Positions 42,449-54,258 are shown, numbered from the stretch's first letter. The stretch: DNA of 64,000 bases from Caprella mutica (GCA_947561585.1 CANNZV010000422.1:248994-312993); one strand, 5' to 3'. The notes: generated by a model not told the origin, from the letters alone. Made by a program: numbers and translations.

Positions 42449-43636
42449 TATATAAAGTACTAAACAATAAAAAAAAATAAAAAATCATAATTGTGCTCAA
42501 CCAATGTAAGAGAACATATGTGCTCTAATATATTAAAGAATTTATTTGATTGTTTAAGAAAAAAATATGGCTAATATGTAAAATACATCACTTGAAAGGA
42601 GCCAGACATGTCACATTAGGACATGAAGGGTTAAAAAGAGAGTGAATGATCTACAATAGTTTTTTTTTCAGTAGGTATGGCAAGCCCTGGGAGTCTGAGG
42701 TCCCATAAATAAAGACAAAGTCTTCATTTTCTTGAGGCAAAAATCATTTAAGAAGGTGAAAATAAGAACCATTTCTTCAAGAACAACATAAGTGCATTCA
42801 CAGGTATATTGAACAAAATCAGAGACAAAAATAAAACAAAACAAACTGTAAAAAAAATGACTGAAGTGGCGAACTTTCCATTGAATAATCTCGAGTTAGC
42901 AGTACCAATATCTAGCTACATATAAATTATTGTAGCTACCTTATGTGAAAATGTAGTGAAGACTAATACTATTACAACATTTCACTTCTTAGACCATGAA
43001 GTTAGAAGAAAGATAGTCTGAAGGTGGACTTCCAATGCAGCAACTTAGGGCTAGAGCCAACCGGTTCTTGCCTTTTCAGCCACTGCAGAGGAATTCAATC
43101 TTAAAATGAGAGCCGTACGGCTCTAGCCGCCGCATTGGATGTCGATCTATAAGTTAAACATAAGCTACAAATGTATTCGGAATGTGCCAAGATGTATCGA
43201 AAACCTTAAGACTAAAGAGATAGAACATGAGAGAGCTTAAGAAAAAAAAAAAGAGATAAATAAACCATAACAACCCAGTACCCAACCAAATTAATTGACA
43301 CCATAACATTAGAGCTAATTGAATAATTTAAGTAAATTTTCTTCGTAAAATTGTGAAGTCTGCATCCTTATTAAATAGTGTCGATTTTTGCATGCATTTC
43401 GATAGATTCATCTTATAAAAATACTTACCTAGACTTAATTTGCGAGATAAATTGAGTATTTATGAACGCAGGCACTTGGAAGTAATCTTAAATGTCATTA
43501 TGTAGATACTTGTGAAGCCTTTTATAGTCTGTATTGGTGTTATTGTATTCATATTAGTCTAGAACAAAAGTAAAAATTAAATAATAATCTGTATAGCGTG
43601 TTGTGTAGGAATGTATTAAGTAGCTATAAACATCAT
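42449..43636. other. Spacer with one short inverted repeat
   Basis: No gene seen. A small inverted-repeat element lies at 43027-43142: CTTCCAATGCAGCAAC and GGCTAGAGCC at the left, GGCTCTAGCC and GCCGCATTGGATGTCG at the right. The rest is AT-rich without structure. Confidence 0.45.
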
Positions 43637-44215
43637 TATTCATAAAAATCATTCATGATTTGTAAACATCATTCATGATTTGTAAACATCATTCATGATT
43701 TGTAAACATCGTTCATGATTTGTAAACATCATTCATGATTTGTAAACATCATTCATGATTTGTAAACATCATTCATGATTTGTAAACATCATTCATGATT
43801 TGTAAACATCATTCATGATTTGTAAACATCATTCATGATTTGTAAACATCATTCATGATTTGTAAACATCCTTCATGATTTGTAAACATCCTTCATGATT
43901 TGTAAACATCATTCATGATTTGTAAACATCATTCATGATTTGTAAACACCATTCATGATTTGTAAACATCATTCATGATTTGTAAACATCATTCATGATT
44001 TGTAAACATCATTCATGATTTGTAAACATCATTCATGATTTGTAAACATCATTCATGATTTGTAAACATCATTCATGATTTGTAAACATCCTTCATGATT
44101 TGTAAACATCATTCATGATTTGTAAACATCATTCATGATTTGTAAACACCATTCATGATTTGTAAACATCATTCATGATTCATCAACATCATTCATGATT
44201 CACTAACATCATTCA
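43637..44215. repeat. 20-bp satellite, about 28 units, very homogeneous
   Basis: Unit ATTCATGATTTGTAAACATC in perfect 20-bp register. Only single-base variants occur (CTTCATG four times, GTTCATG once, AACACC twice). The two AACACC variants and two of the CTTCATG variants repeat at a fixed distance of about 200 bp, which suggests duplication of a 10-unit block. The last units change to ATTCATCAAC and CACTAAC. Confidence 0.97.
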
Positions 44216-44673
44216 CTAAAAATTAAAGTGAATGAGTTTATTAATCTAAATATACAAATTGCACCATCAAAAAAATGACCATTTGGAATAAGAGGTAAAC
44301 AATGTTGAATAAATAATACTCTAGCATGAGATGACAGTGGGATTTGTACCTATTATATACAAAAAGTAATCTATACTGGAATAGGTTCATGTATAATATA
44401 ACTATATGCATGTACATCATCATTGCTAAATTAATATAGTGATCATTGTTGTATTTTTGATGGGAAAATTGTTCATCAATAACAAAATATAATAGTTAAT
44501 ATTAGCTCTGTGACAAAACGGGGTGAAAATGGCACACAAGAAAAATTGAAGACTCAATAAAAAACTGTATTTGTAAATAATTGTAAGTTTAGTATTGGTT
44601 TTCTCTATTTATTCTTGGTGTGCCATCTTCAAACTGACCTACACAATGTTGTTTAAATTCGCGAAATGTGTAG
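44216..44673. other. Region 3' of neuferricin with small dyad
   Basis: GGCACACAAGAA (about 44531) and TTCTTGGTGTGCC (about 44613) form an inverted pair about 100 bp long. On the minus strand it includes AATAAA (44608-44613), the nearest good poly(A) signal downstream of the neuferricin stop. If that signal is used, the 3' UTR would run across the family A element at 44674-44836. Confidence 0.45.
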
Positions 44674-44836
44674 CTAGGGTAAGTTGTATCGATAGTTTCA
44701 TATCTCCGGTCACATAAGAAAAAACCTAAATAAAGCTATATATAATCATTATTATTTTATCTTTTAAAATTATCATATAGTTTTTTCTTATATGACAAGA
44801 TGTGAAACGGACCAATAATTCATAACTTACCCTATC
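44674..44836. mobile_element. Family A element next to the neuferricin stop codon
   Basis: Left CTAGGGTAAGTTGTATCGAT, TCTCCGGTCACATAAG; right CTTATATGACAAGATGTGAA, then CATAACTTACCCTA. It ends 22 bp from the stop codon, so it is probably transcribed in the 3' UTR. Confidence 0.85.
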
Positions 44837-44858
44837 TAACAAATTTTTCAAATTTTTT

Positions 44859-47370
44859 CTACTTCACTAAATCACAACTGTTTGCCAATGGCGGGCAATT
44901 GGGGTACTCCTTGAGGTGAGGGTGGTCCAAGTCCCCCCTGTCAGGTAGTTTGGCTTTGATGGTGGTGGAGGGGGAGCCAGAGTTCTTGACGCAAGCACAC
45001 CGCGGTTCAGATTTGCCGGGGGAGAAAAGTTGCCGGGGAACACCAACCCAATTACGGTCAACACCACCACTGCAAAAAAGAAATCAAAACTATAAGAAAC
45101 TCCACATAAGAAAAAAATATATATTTAGTATACATGTAGGTAGCAATACCAATTAAAATAACAAGTTAAAATAATAACGTTTTTCTTAAATTATCAAAAA
45201 TGCGGACCTGTCCGATAACTCAGAGCTTACCCTGTCTTAACATTTATTTTACCCTAACCTTTTCTTTGTACACCAAACTCTGGAGCCTTTGTCATTAGTC
45301 CACTCAGAGTTACATTGAGGGAAGGTCCTCTTGAGATTATCTTCATTGTCTTTGAGTTTCTTGGCCTCTTCCGTCCACGCCTCCAGTTTCTGCAGGTACT
45401 CAGTTGGTTCTCCCCTCAGTGTGTAGTAACGACCAACCAGTTTGCCTGACAGAGGGAGGGATGAATTAGAATGAACTATTTTATTAAAATATGAAGATAT
45501 TCCTTGCTGATTTAATTTGTGATTTGATCAAGACTAATAAACACTTTAAATGCAAATATTAATATCAAAAGATTTTTTGATATATATATATACATAATCT
45601 TGAAAAAGATACCAAAGGTTATAGCTACATCCTATATATATTTTCCATTTGTTGCAAATAATTTAATATATCAAAAGCCTGATATTATTATCTTCATTTA
45701 AAATTCAAAATACCTATTAGCTATTTCTTTAAATAATAAGTATGCACCAAATACTAATATAACATAAAAAAATGCATTTAATTTTACTTCTTGAAGATAG
45801 TAAATAACTCACCAACTGTTTTGTAGTCACTTTTGTAGAAGCTAATCCATTCTTCAATGCCTAAGTAGTCCTGAGGTGACAGACCCTCCACATCATCAAT
45901 CAGTCCCTTCTCTGTGAAATCACCCGTCACAAAAGCTCTTGAAGCATCACGGCCTGAAGGAGGAGATAGATAGAGTAAATTTTAAATCTATTATAACTCA
46001 CCAAATTTATCACAAGTGTAATGTAGGCCAAATTCTGAATTAAACACTTTTACAATTTCGATAATGGAAATTATATAATAAATTGAACAATAATAATTAT
46101 ATATTTAACTACTATATTTTTTCCTATAGCTATAACCAAAAATGTAGAGCTGTCAGATAAGGGATAGCTAGCTCTGAATTTACCCAAACTGATGTAGCTA
46201 TGCTTCATACTGCATACATCCCATGCATGAATACTTCATACATTCCATGTATGTATGCTTCATACATCCCATGTATGTACAACACTTCATGTATCCAGAG
46301 GTGGATGTATTTTTTTATATATTTATATATTTCATGTAGTAATAAATAGTTAAGTGAAGACTAAACTGTTCTCCATTTGACCAGACCTGCAAAGAATTTG
46401 TAGCCTCCATCTGGACCATAGTATTGCTTGCCAGCTGTCACATCAAAAATAATACCCAGGAAAGCAAGATAGATCTTATCTTGCCCACTATTGCCATCAT
46501 ACTTCTTCAGTTCTTCTGCAGACATGATCACCTCCCCATCACCTCTCTCTGTAAACGCACCATATCTGGAATATGGAATGAAAGCTTTATTATTTTTTAT
46601 AAATAAAATAAGGAAATTCTGATAATTTTGATGTAGCTACTGATGATTGCATATAGCTAAATATAGATTAATTTTGTTTAGTTTAAAAAAGTTAATAATA
46701 TATCTCACTGTTTTGATTCATGAAGTTAAATTCAAAGATCAAAGGAAATTCCAGGGATACAACAATAAAGTTTTGAAGATACATGTGTGCTTTGTGTGGA
46801 AAATGAGTTTGGCAAAAACTGATTTTTCAATTATACATCTGGGTTTCTTAATGAAATGCCAGTGATATAAATTAAATTAAAGATTTATAAATTAAATTTT
46901 CAAGAAAAACATAAACCACTGAGTTAAAATAGCTATTATTATTTTGTTTAAATTTGTATATAATGAGTTACAATACCTTTTGTATGGGCAACATTGTTAT
47001 TGTTAGTCTTCAATTGTGATTATAATGATAACCAATCACAAACTTGATAACAATTAGAAGCTAAATAAATAATGAAAAAATCATAGTATTCCACACCCAA
47101 AAACAACAACGAATCTATTTACCCTTGTCCATTTTTGTTGCTTCTATACTTCATAAGATCTTGATATTCAAAAAAGTATTTGATTGGATTATAGCCAAGA
47201 GTTTCCTCAACGTAATCGGAGAAAATTGCTAGATTGTTCACAGCAACGGACGAGACTCCATAGGAGTAATTAACGACTTCATCAGCTGTCTCAGGTGAAT
47301 ATTTCTGTACAAGTACACCTGTGATTGCAATTAGTATGGAAGAAATGAAAAGAAATTTGATGAACCCCAT
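44859..47370 (-). CDS. CYB5D2: Neuferricin (cytochrome b5 domain-containing protein 2-like), 5 coding exons
   Basis: Coding exons are 47370-47123, 46565-46387, 45953-45813, 45445-45259 and 45069-44859, all with GT-AG introns (557, 433, 367 and 189 bp) and consistent phase: 966 nt, 321 residues. Residues 5-22 form a hydrophobic signal or anchor. Residues about 95-195 are the cytochrome b5-like domain of the MAPR family, with YYGPDGGYKFFAGRDASRAF at 131-150; Tyr138 lies where MAPR proteins place their haem-ligand Tyr rather than the His pair of true b5. The C-terminal half carries conserved Cys (234, 248, 276, 278, 310, 317) in the CNSEW, VWC, GVPRQL and RCACV contexts of neuferricins. Human neuferricin is shorter, and the extra length is the N-terminal 90 residues. 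Family members are extracellular or endomembrane haem-binding proteins linked to neuronal differentiation. A TTTTCTAG acceptor 20 bp before the ATG implies a noncoding 5' exon that I could not locate. Confidence 0.93.
45095..45235. mobile_element. Family A element in neuferricin intron 4
   Basis: Left CCACATAAGAAAAAAATATA; right CTTAAATTATCAAAAATGCG, then CTCAGAGCTTACCCTG. It fills most of the 189-bp intron. The outer left arm is missing. Confidence 0.75.
46027..46192. mobile_element. Family A element in neuferricin intron 2, old copy
   Basis: Left AATTCTGAATTAAACACTTT, TTTCGATAATG; right CCAAAAATGTAGAGCTGTCA, then CTCTGAATTTACCC. Much more diverged than other copies. Confidence 0.55.
46199..46300. 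repeat. Short CATACATCCCATGTATG tandem repeat in intron 2
   Basis: Three to four imperfect copies of CTTCATACATCCCATGTATG. No predicted effect on splicing. Confidence 0.7.
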
Positions 47371-47390
47371 TTCTTCAATGATTGAATAAT
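47371..47390 (-). other. 5' UTR tail and splice acceptor of neuferricin
   Basis: On the minus strand TTGTTTTCTAG directly precedes ATTATTCAATCATTGAAGAA and the ATG. This is a good acceptor, so transcription should start upstream of 47400 in a separate noncoding exon. Confidence 0.55.
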
Positions 47391-48229
47391 CTAGAAAACA
47401 AAATTAGATTATATGAACTTGTGTCAAAGAAAAGTCAACCTTATTAGAAAATAAAGAAATTGTATAGACAATTAAAGTTTTAAGCTTCATCTACTTTCAA
47501 GTTTCAGGTAGACTTAGGTAGTCAGGCTCTCAACTGCCGATTTAATTATTTTTATTTTTACTGAATTTCTTTGAAATTCTTTCTACATATTGAAATCATT
47601 AATTTTTTGGATTCTCCCTCAGGGCTAAATTAATTGTACCTAACAGGCTAACATAGGACATAGATTACAGAAATTAATTCAAAATCTACAGTCTACCTCA
47701 GTTTTCAGAGATCTCCCAGTCTGCAAAATATGGTAGATATTATGGTCTAATCACTCTTATGGACATTCTCTATGATCAATCAATAATTTTGAATTAATTC
47801 CTATGTAACTATGTTTACATTAATTTTGTTACAAACACTTCTTAATTAAATTCAATTAATCCCTATAGCTCAGTCTGGAAAGCACGAAAATCCGTCATAA
47901 AGATTAACAAAAACTTAATTAACGTCGTGGACAACAATCACAAAACGTTGCGTCATATTTAAGAAATGTTACACCCCAATTATTTGTGTCGGAGTCGTAA
48001 ATTCAATACATTTTATCTGAGAATTTACCATCAAATACAATCTGGCTGAGAACAGAAGCCAAAATAGGAGATTTCTTCAATTTTCTTGGAGAACAGTTTA
48101 CCAGTTGGCAGTTCCTGCAGTCTGCCGAGTCTGGATATAGCTAGCCAGGCTTAAGGCTCAAGCCTTAAGCTAGGCCTAAATTAAATACAGACTTACCATT
48201 ATTTATCTATGGTCTATACAATAATACAG
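47391..48229. other. Upstream region of neuferricin with an inverted-repeat remnant
   Basis: A likely small element lies at about 47645-47825: AACATAGGACATAGATTACA with AATTAATTCAAAATC at the left, ATTTTGAATTAATTCCTATG at the right. Related sequence (AACATAGGATG, GGAATTAATTCAAAAT) appears at about 55263-55300. The neuferricin promoter and first exon may lie here, but I see no decisive signal. Confidence 0.4.
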
Positions 48230-48403
48230 TATTATAATTAGGTTAAATTATTGGGTTAACAACGTTAAGACATAGAGTTTATTTTAAAGAGTAGTATATG
48301 TTTTACAGTTAGAAGTTTATTAGAGAGATGTGAGAAGCACATCTCTTACTGAGTAATGTAAAAGACAGACTAACGATAGAATTGACATACGGTGCTATAT
48401 AAG

Positions 48404-48410
48404 AAGCACC
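48404..48410. other. Target-site duplication AAGCACC, left copy
   Basis: AAGCACC here and at 50203-50209 flank the non-LTR element. In the uninterrupted LTR at 54762-55111 the motif occurs once, in AAGAAGCACCGGAACTG. Confidence 0.9.
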
Positions 48411-50096
48411 TTCACAGACATCTTCAATTTCTCACTTCAGAACAATAGTATACCCAACACCTGGAAACTTGCCAAAATCATCCCGATCCTGAAGCCCAAC
48501 AAACCCCCCACAGAACTGGCCTCATACAGACCTATATCACTCCTCTCCACCCCATCCAAAATACTCGAGAGGCTAGTTCTAAACAACATTTCACCACACA
48601 TCCCACTATCCCCCTCACAACACGGCTTCAGATCCCAACACTCCACATCTACTCTTCTTACCCACCTCTCACAGACAACACTCGAAGGCTTGAACTCCAA
48701 CAAACCTGCTGATAGGACAATTATAGCTGCCATAGACATTAGTAAAGCCTTCGACACGGTACCCAGACACCTACTAATTAACAAAATACTCAACACACAC
48801 ATCCACGACTCATATAAAAAATGGCTTGCCAATTATCTCTCAGGCCGCTCTGGCAAAACACTTTACAACGGCAAGTCCTCCAGAACACTTCACTACACTG
48901 ACGGGGTACCGCAGGGCTCCGTACTCTCACCTACACTCTTCAACCTATACCTTCACGACCTCCCTACGCCAACACACACCTCGGTTTACACTCTTTCATA
49001 CGCAGATGATGTCACCATCATCTCACAACATCACAAACACGAGACCGCCGCCAACAATTTACAAACATACATCCACTCACTAGAAGACTGGCTAGAAACA
49101 AACAGATTAAAGGTATCCGCAAACAAATCTTCTGTCACCTTAGTTACACCCTACACCCTTGAATACAGAACCCATCCAAACATTACACTCAACAACACTC
49201 CCCTTCCCATTAACAACATGCCGAAAATCCTTGGAGTTACACTCGACCGCGGCTGGACGTTCAAACACCACATAACCGACATTAACAACAGAGCCAAACA
49301 AAGACTGAACGTCCTCCGCACACTCACTCACACAACTTACGGACACTCCAAGGAAGACAAAACAACACTCTACAAACAGTTCATCAGACCCATCCTCACC
49401 TACGCCCACACAGCCTGGTCACCTGACATATCCAACACCCACCTACAGACACTCCAAAAAACACAAAACACCGCACTCCGCATTGCCACCGGTTGTACAC
49501 AAACAACACCCACACACCACCTACACACAGAAACACGAGTCCTACCTCTCACCTCACACATGGACACGAGGGGCACACAATTTTACACTTCTACACTAGA
49601 CCCCTCACATCCCCTACACTACATGCAAACTGAGAGGAGGACACCACGCACACTACACATCACCCCCTCCACACACTACAGACACCTCTACACCACTCTC
49701 CCTCCCACACCCGACAACACTTCTCTTCACAAACACATACACACCACTTTCACACAAAGAGCTCTAGCTTCCTCCCTTCCTAACAAACTCCTTGGGTCTA
49801 GGCCTCCAGCCATCGACCCTAGTGAGTCGGCCATGTTTCGTCGTGATAGGGTCACCCTATCACGTCTGAGATGTGGCCACCATCCTTCTCTTCCTTACTA
49901 CATGCACAGGATTGGGAGATCGGACTCTGATCGGTGCGACTTCTGCCAAGCCGACCAGGGCACGATCTCTCACATTCTCACACAATATCCGTCACTACAC
50001 CAACACAGGACTACACACAACATTCACTCACTGGAGCACCTTTGGACCCATCATCAGGCAGTTATTAACTTCCTGAGTGATGCGGGTTTCCCTTAG
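48411..50096 (+). CDS. Non-LTR retrotransposon reverse transcriptase (ORF2 C-terminal part)
   Basis: The frame is open for 561 codons from the truncation point at 48411 to TAG at 50094-50096; it has no native start. RT motifs appear in order: LAKIIPILKPNK with SYRPISLLS (finger), AAIDISKAFDTV (catalytic Asp, motif A), GVPQGSVLSPTLFNLYLHDL (motif B), SYADDVTII (YADD catalytic pair, motif C), and NKSSVTLVTP (motif D). The C-terminal part ends with CDFC ... ISHIL, a relic of the Cys-His domain of jockey-superfamily elements; the last expected Cys reads Tyr (ILTQYP). No endonuclease domain remains. The uninterrupted frame despite non-functionality argues for a young insertion. Jockey-superfamily placement is inference. 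Confidence 0.9.
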   Translation, partial: FTDIFNFSLQNNSIPNTWKLAKIIPILKPNKPPTELASYRPISLLSTPSKILERLVLNNISPHIPLSPSQHGFRSQHSTSTLLTHLSQTTLEGLNSNKPADRTIIAAIDISKAFDTVPRHLLINKILNTHIHDSYKKWLANYLSGRSGKTLYNGKSSRTLHYTDGVPQGSVLSPTLFNLYLHDLPTPTHTSVYTLSYADDVTIISQHHKHETAANNLQTYIHSLEDWLETNRLKVSANKSSVTLVTPYTLEYRTHPNITLNNTPLPINNMPKILGVTLDRGWTFKHHITDINNRAKQRLNVLRTLTHTTYGHSKEDKTTLYKQFIRPILTYAHTAWSPDISNTHLQTLQKTQNTALRIATGCTQTTPTHHLHTETRVLPLTSHMDTRGTQFYTSTLDPSHPLHYMQTERRTPRTLHITPSTHYRHLYTTLPPTPDNTSLHKHIHTTFTQRALASSLPNKLLGSRPPAIDPSESAMFRRDRVTLSRLRCGHHPSLPYYMHRIGRSDSDRCDFCQADQGTISHILTQYPSLHQHRTTHNIHSLEHLWTHHQAVINFLSDAGFP

Positions 50097-50202
50097 GCCC
50101 ACACACTCCCACACAGTGCCTCGGGTGGCTGAAACCCGGGGCGCCCCTGGCCGCCCCTCCGTCCCGGCGAGGATGTTGGGGAGGTTAAACAACAACAACA
50201 AC
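48411..50202 (+). mobile_element. Non-LTR retrotransposon, 5'-truncated, inserted in the copia LTR
   Basis: The element begins abruptly inside the reverse transcriptase reading frame and ends with a short GC-rich 3' UTR and an (AAC)5-type tail (50188-50202), with a 7-bp target duplication. Base composition is strikingly C-rich on the plus strand, unlike its AT-rich surroundings, so it is a recent arrival or keeps its own bias. 5' truncation is the usual result of incomplete target-primed reverse transcription. Confidence 0.93.
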
Positions 50203-50209
50203 AAGCACC
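50203..50209. other. Target-site duplication AAGCACC, right copy
   Basis: Directly follows the AAC repeat tail of the non-LTR element and continues into copia LTR sequence CGGAACTGTG. Confidence 0.9.
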
Positions 50210-50367
50210 GGAACTGTGTTCGGACTTTAAACCTTAAGTCCGTTTCTCATAAAAATAATACATTGTTATTTAAACAATAGCTAATTAATATAGCTCAGCT
50301 AATCTAACAGGAAGTTAACATTAAACATATATAAGAGCGTGTAATACATTAAACTAAAATTCCAACA

Positions 50368-50378
50368 CTCCTCCTCAC
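50368..50378 (-). other. Copia polypurine tract
   Basis: On the minus strand GTGAGGAGGAG lies directly before the 3' LTR. The same tract precedes the 3' LTR of the plus-strand relative at 59044-59054. Confidence 0.8.
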
Positions 50379-50384
50379 ACGACA

Positions 50385-53300
50385 TTATATATTTTCCATG
50401 CCTATTAATTCAACTAATTTAGTAAATCTATCAGTAGGCAAAGGTTTGGTAAATATATCAGCAAGCATATTTTCACTGGGGCAATAAACAAGTTTAATTT
50501 TGTTTGAAGCAACAAGATCTCTAATGTAATGAAATTTAATATCAATGTGTTTCGATCTAGGATGATTTTTAGCATTTTTAGCAATACAAATTGCTGACTG
50601 ATTATCCTCAAACAAAACGATAGGATTCTTATTAGGTACTTTAAGATCTAATAGTAATTTATTTAGAAATACAGCTTCTTGGGAGGCACCAGAGAGGGAA
50701 ACATATTCAGCTTCAGCCGTTGATAAAGCAACACATTATTTAACAGAAAGCATTGGCCAGAAGTACTTTTCCTATCAACTCTGTTACCTGCCCAGTCAGC
50801 ATCAGAATAACCTATCAAATCAGAATCTTCATTACCATATGTAATGCCAAGATCAGGTGTGCCCTTTAGGTATCTAAATATTCTCTTAATTGCAGTCCAG
50901 TGCTTAGTGTTTGGATTGGAACAAAATTTAGAGACATTTCCAACTGCATAAGTTATGTCAGGCCTAGTTTTAGTAGATAGATAAAGTAAAGCACCTACAG
51001 CTGACTGATATTTAGTTTTATCTACTAGTTCACAATCATCAGTAGTTGGTTCCAAATGAGAATTAACATCAGCAGGAGTGGACACTGGTTTACAATTATT
51101 GAATTCAAATCTATCTAATAAATCGTTGACAAATGAAGATTGATTGAATGATATTTTATTTTCGTCTTGTACGACTTTTATGCCTAAGAAATAGGATAAT
51201 TTTCCTAAGTTTTTCATCTCAAATTTAGCACTTAAATCAGTCTTGATTTTAGTCAGGTCATCATAGTTCTTACATGCTACAATAATATCATCTACATACA
51301 CAGAAATGAAGCATGGTGAGTCATTGATTATTTTAACATAAATACATGAGTCACAAGAGGACTGAATAAATCCTAAGGATTTAAGATATGCATCCAAAGA
51401 ATCATTCCAACATTTGGGTGATTGTTTTAAACCATACATAGATTTGTTTAGTTTGCACACTAAATCTTCTTTTCCTGGTTGAACATAGCCTGTAGGCTGT
51501 CTAATATAAACGTTTTCTTTAAGATCCCCGTTTAAAAAAGCAGAATTGACATCCAAGTGATGTACAAATAATTTTTGTTTAGCAGCTAACGATAACATGG
51601 TTCGCACCGATACAAATCTAACTACAGGAGCAAAAATTTCATCATAGTCGATTCCAGGTCTCTGTAAGAAACCCTGAGCGAATAATCTAGCTTTATATGA
51701 AGCCACTCTACCATCAGATCCCTTTTTCTTTTTAAACACCCATTTAGATTTAATGATATTCAAGTCTGAGGTAGGTTTTAAGAGTTCAAAAACTTTATGT
51801 TTGTCAAAAGCATTTAATTCCCTCTCCATGGCAAGTTTCCATTTAGAGGATTCAGAACCGCTATTAAGAGCCTCAAATACCGACCTAGGTTCGATATTGT
51901 TATTCCCATTGACTAATAAACCCTCCTCCTCAAACTGATCAAAGCTATAATCCCAACTACCGTATCTATCAGGAGCTCGACGCGTTCTAGACGATCGTCT
52001 ATTTTCCAGTTCAGGATGATCCTCATCTGGTCTGATAGCTGGTTCAGGTTGCGTCTCAGGTGCAACTGGAGGATTATAGTCAGGAGTTTGAATCTCCGGC
52101 CCTGCAGGTTCTGAATCTTCTGAAGGGAACACCAGTGGAGAGGTAAGGGGTCTCAATCAGTTTCTTAGATGAAACTGATTCATCAAAGGTTACATTCATG
52201 GAAAAGAAGATTCTTTTAGATTCAACATCATACATCTTATACCCTTTAGTAACAGTGCCATAACCAAGAAACAGGCATTTGGTAGCTTTATTTTCTAATT
52301 TTGATCGCTCATCTTGAGGAATGTGAGCATAAGCAGTGCATCCAAAATTTTTTAAATTCTTTACATTTGGTTTTCTAAGATTTAATGCTTCATATGGAGT
52401 TTTATTAACTAAAAATGAATTAATGCATCTATTGTTAAGGTAATTTGCAGTATATAGTGCTTCACCCCATAATTCCTTATCAATTCCTGAATCAGATAAC
52501 ATACATCTAACTTTTTCCATAATAGTTCTATTAAATCTTTCAGCTAACCCATTTTGTTCAGGAGTTTTAGGAATAGATTTCTGGTGAATTATACCTTCAT
52601 TGCGTAGATATGATTCAAACTTATTTGAGGTATATTCTCCTCCATTATCTGACTACAAGGTTTTAATTTTTCTTTCGTAAATATTTTCAACCATTGCTTT
52701 CCATTCCAAAAACTTCTGAAACACATCACTCTTATGGGCAATAACATATATCCAGGAGTATCGAGTAGCATGATCAATAAAGGTCAGAAAATATGAATTA
52801 TTACCCCTGGAAGTGGGAGTAATTTTCCCACAGACATCTGTGTGGATTAAATCAAGAGGTTTACAACTTTTCTTAATGCTTGTAGAAAATGGTATTTTAT
52901 GCATTTTCCCATTACAGCAGTGTTCACACACACCTTCTATAGCTTTTAATTTACTATCCAGACCATTAACTGATTTAGTTCGGATCATTTTAGTCAAGTC
53001 CTATATGACCGAGCCTTCTATGCCATAGAAGGTTTACTTTATTTTGATCAACAGTTACTGCAGCTTTATGTACTAAAGTATTTAGATAATAGAGTTGACC
53101 AACACAGTGAGCCTCAGCAATTAACTCTTTATTTTCGTTCAATATTTTACATTTATCATTTTCAAAACTAATAGATTTATTATTATTTGTCATTTTTGAC
53201 ACTGATAGTAGATTAAAAGCTAGATTTGGCACATATAGTACATCATTTATTGTACATTTTCTACTTCCACCACCTGGTATATTCACAATAACTGAAACAT

Positions 53301-54258
53301 TTCCTAGTGAAATAGCTTGCAAAACAGCTCCATTGCCTACTTGAACATTGATAGGTTTGCTAATATTTGCAAAATCTCTACATAAATTTTTATCACCACT
53401 CATGTGTTATGAAGAGCCTGAATCTATTATCCAAATATTACTGTCGTCATATTTGTTACAAAGAGCGCTATCATTAGCATACATTGTGTGATTAAGTTCT
53501 ATATGACTTACGTTTACATCATTTGGCTGATTTTGAGTTCTGTTAGTTTGAGAATACTGTTTAAATTTAAAGCAGTCTTTCTTCAAATGGCCTACTTTCT
53601 TACAAAAATGACACTTAATTGACTGTTTAGTAACTGCTGCATCAATCTGTGTATTCGATAATGCCAAACTATCATTGGATTTAATACTCAACTTTTCAGT
53701 TTCTCTCCGGAGTGTGTCAGCTACGGTATTCCAGTTAGGAATGTTTGACTGTTCTTCAAGCGCAGTAACTAAAACTTCAAACTGCCCTGGTAAGGATGAT
53801 AGTAGACAAATAACTTTATCCTCTTCACTGACCGCTTGATCCAACAAGGCAAGCTCTTGAAAAACTTCAGTTAGTTCTTTCAAATGGGAGTTGAGTAGTT
53901 CAGGAGATTTCAATTTCAAATTGTAGAGTTTCTTCTTCAGACAAAATTTGTTCGCCCACGTGTTTTTCTGAAACGTTTCTTGAAGGGTGGTCCAGACAAC
54001 GCGTGGATCAGTGGGTTGTCCAACTATGTACAATTGGTCAGGTGAAATAGATAGTACTATATCTTCCAACGCTTTATTCTTCTTAGTTTCATAGTCATCC
54101 TTAACAGCAGTTGAAGAGGAATCTGGTGGAACTGGTTTAGATCCATCAGCTATACCCATCAGTTTCTCTCTTAAGAGGTACATTTTCATTTGTACGCTCC
54201 ATGTAGGGTAATTATTTCCGTCTAGGGGAACAATCCCCGGTAACTTATTTGAAGACAT
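50385..54258 (-). pseudogene. Copia gag-pol polyprotein, disrupted
   Basis: The frame starts at ATG 54256-54258. The gag part ends in a zinc knuckle (CHFCKKVGHLKKDC); the protease core is WIIDSGSS. Integrase follows, with GHIG and CEHCCNGK, then SDNGGEY, then RT with YVDDIIVA, then RNase H with GYSDADWAG and ADIFTKPLP, ending at 50385. I see five breaks: TAA at 53407-53409 just after the protease core; a frameshift near 52997; TAG at 52653-52655 before SDNGG; a frameshift near 52150 between integrase and RT; and a small deletion with frame change near 50735 in RNase H. No functional product is possible. The undisturbed domain text between breaks shows moderate age. Confidence 0.92.

Larger units (their letters stand above)
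48230..50367 (-). repeat. Copia 3' LTR, split by a non-LTR insertion
   Basis: The two LTR pieces are 48230-48410 and 50203-50367. The outer end reads TATTATAATTAGG where the other LTR has TGTTATAATTAGG. The 7-bp AAGCACC at the break appears on both sides of the insert. Confidence 0.92.

Noticed and set aside
43637..44215. CRISPR-like regular array
   Set aside because: Units abut without unique spacers and the host is eukaryotic.
48437..49409. Minus-strand open frames opposite the reverse transcriptase
   Set aside because: Shadows of the C-rich plus-strand RT coding sequence; they carry no motifs.
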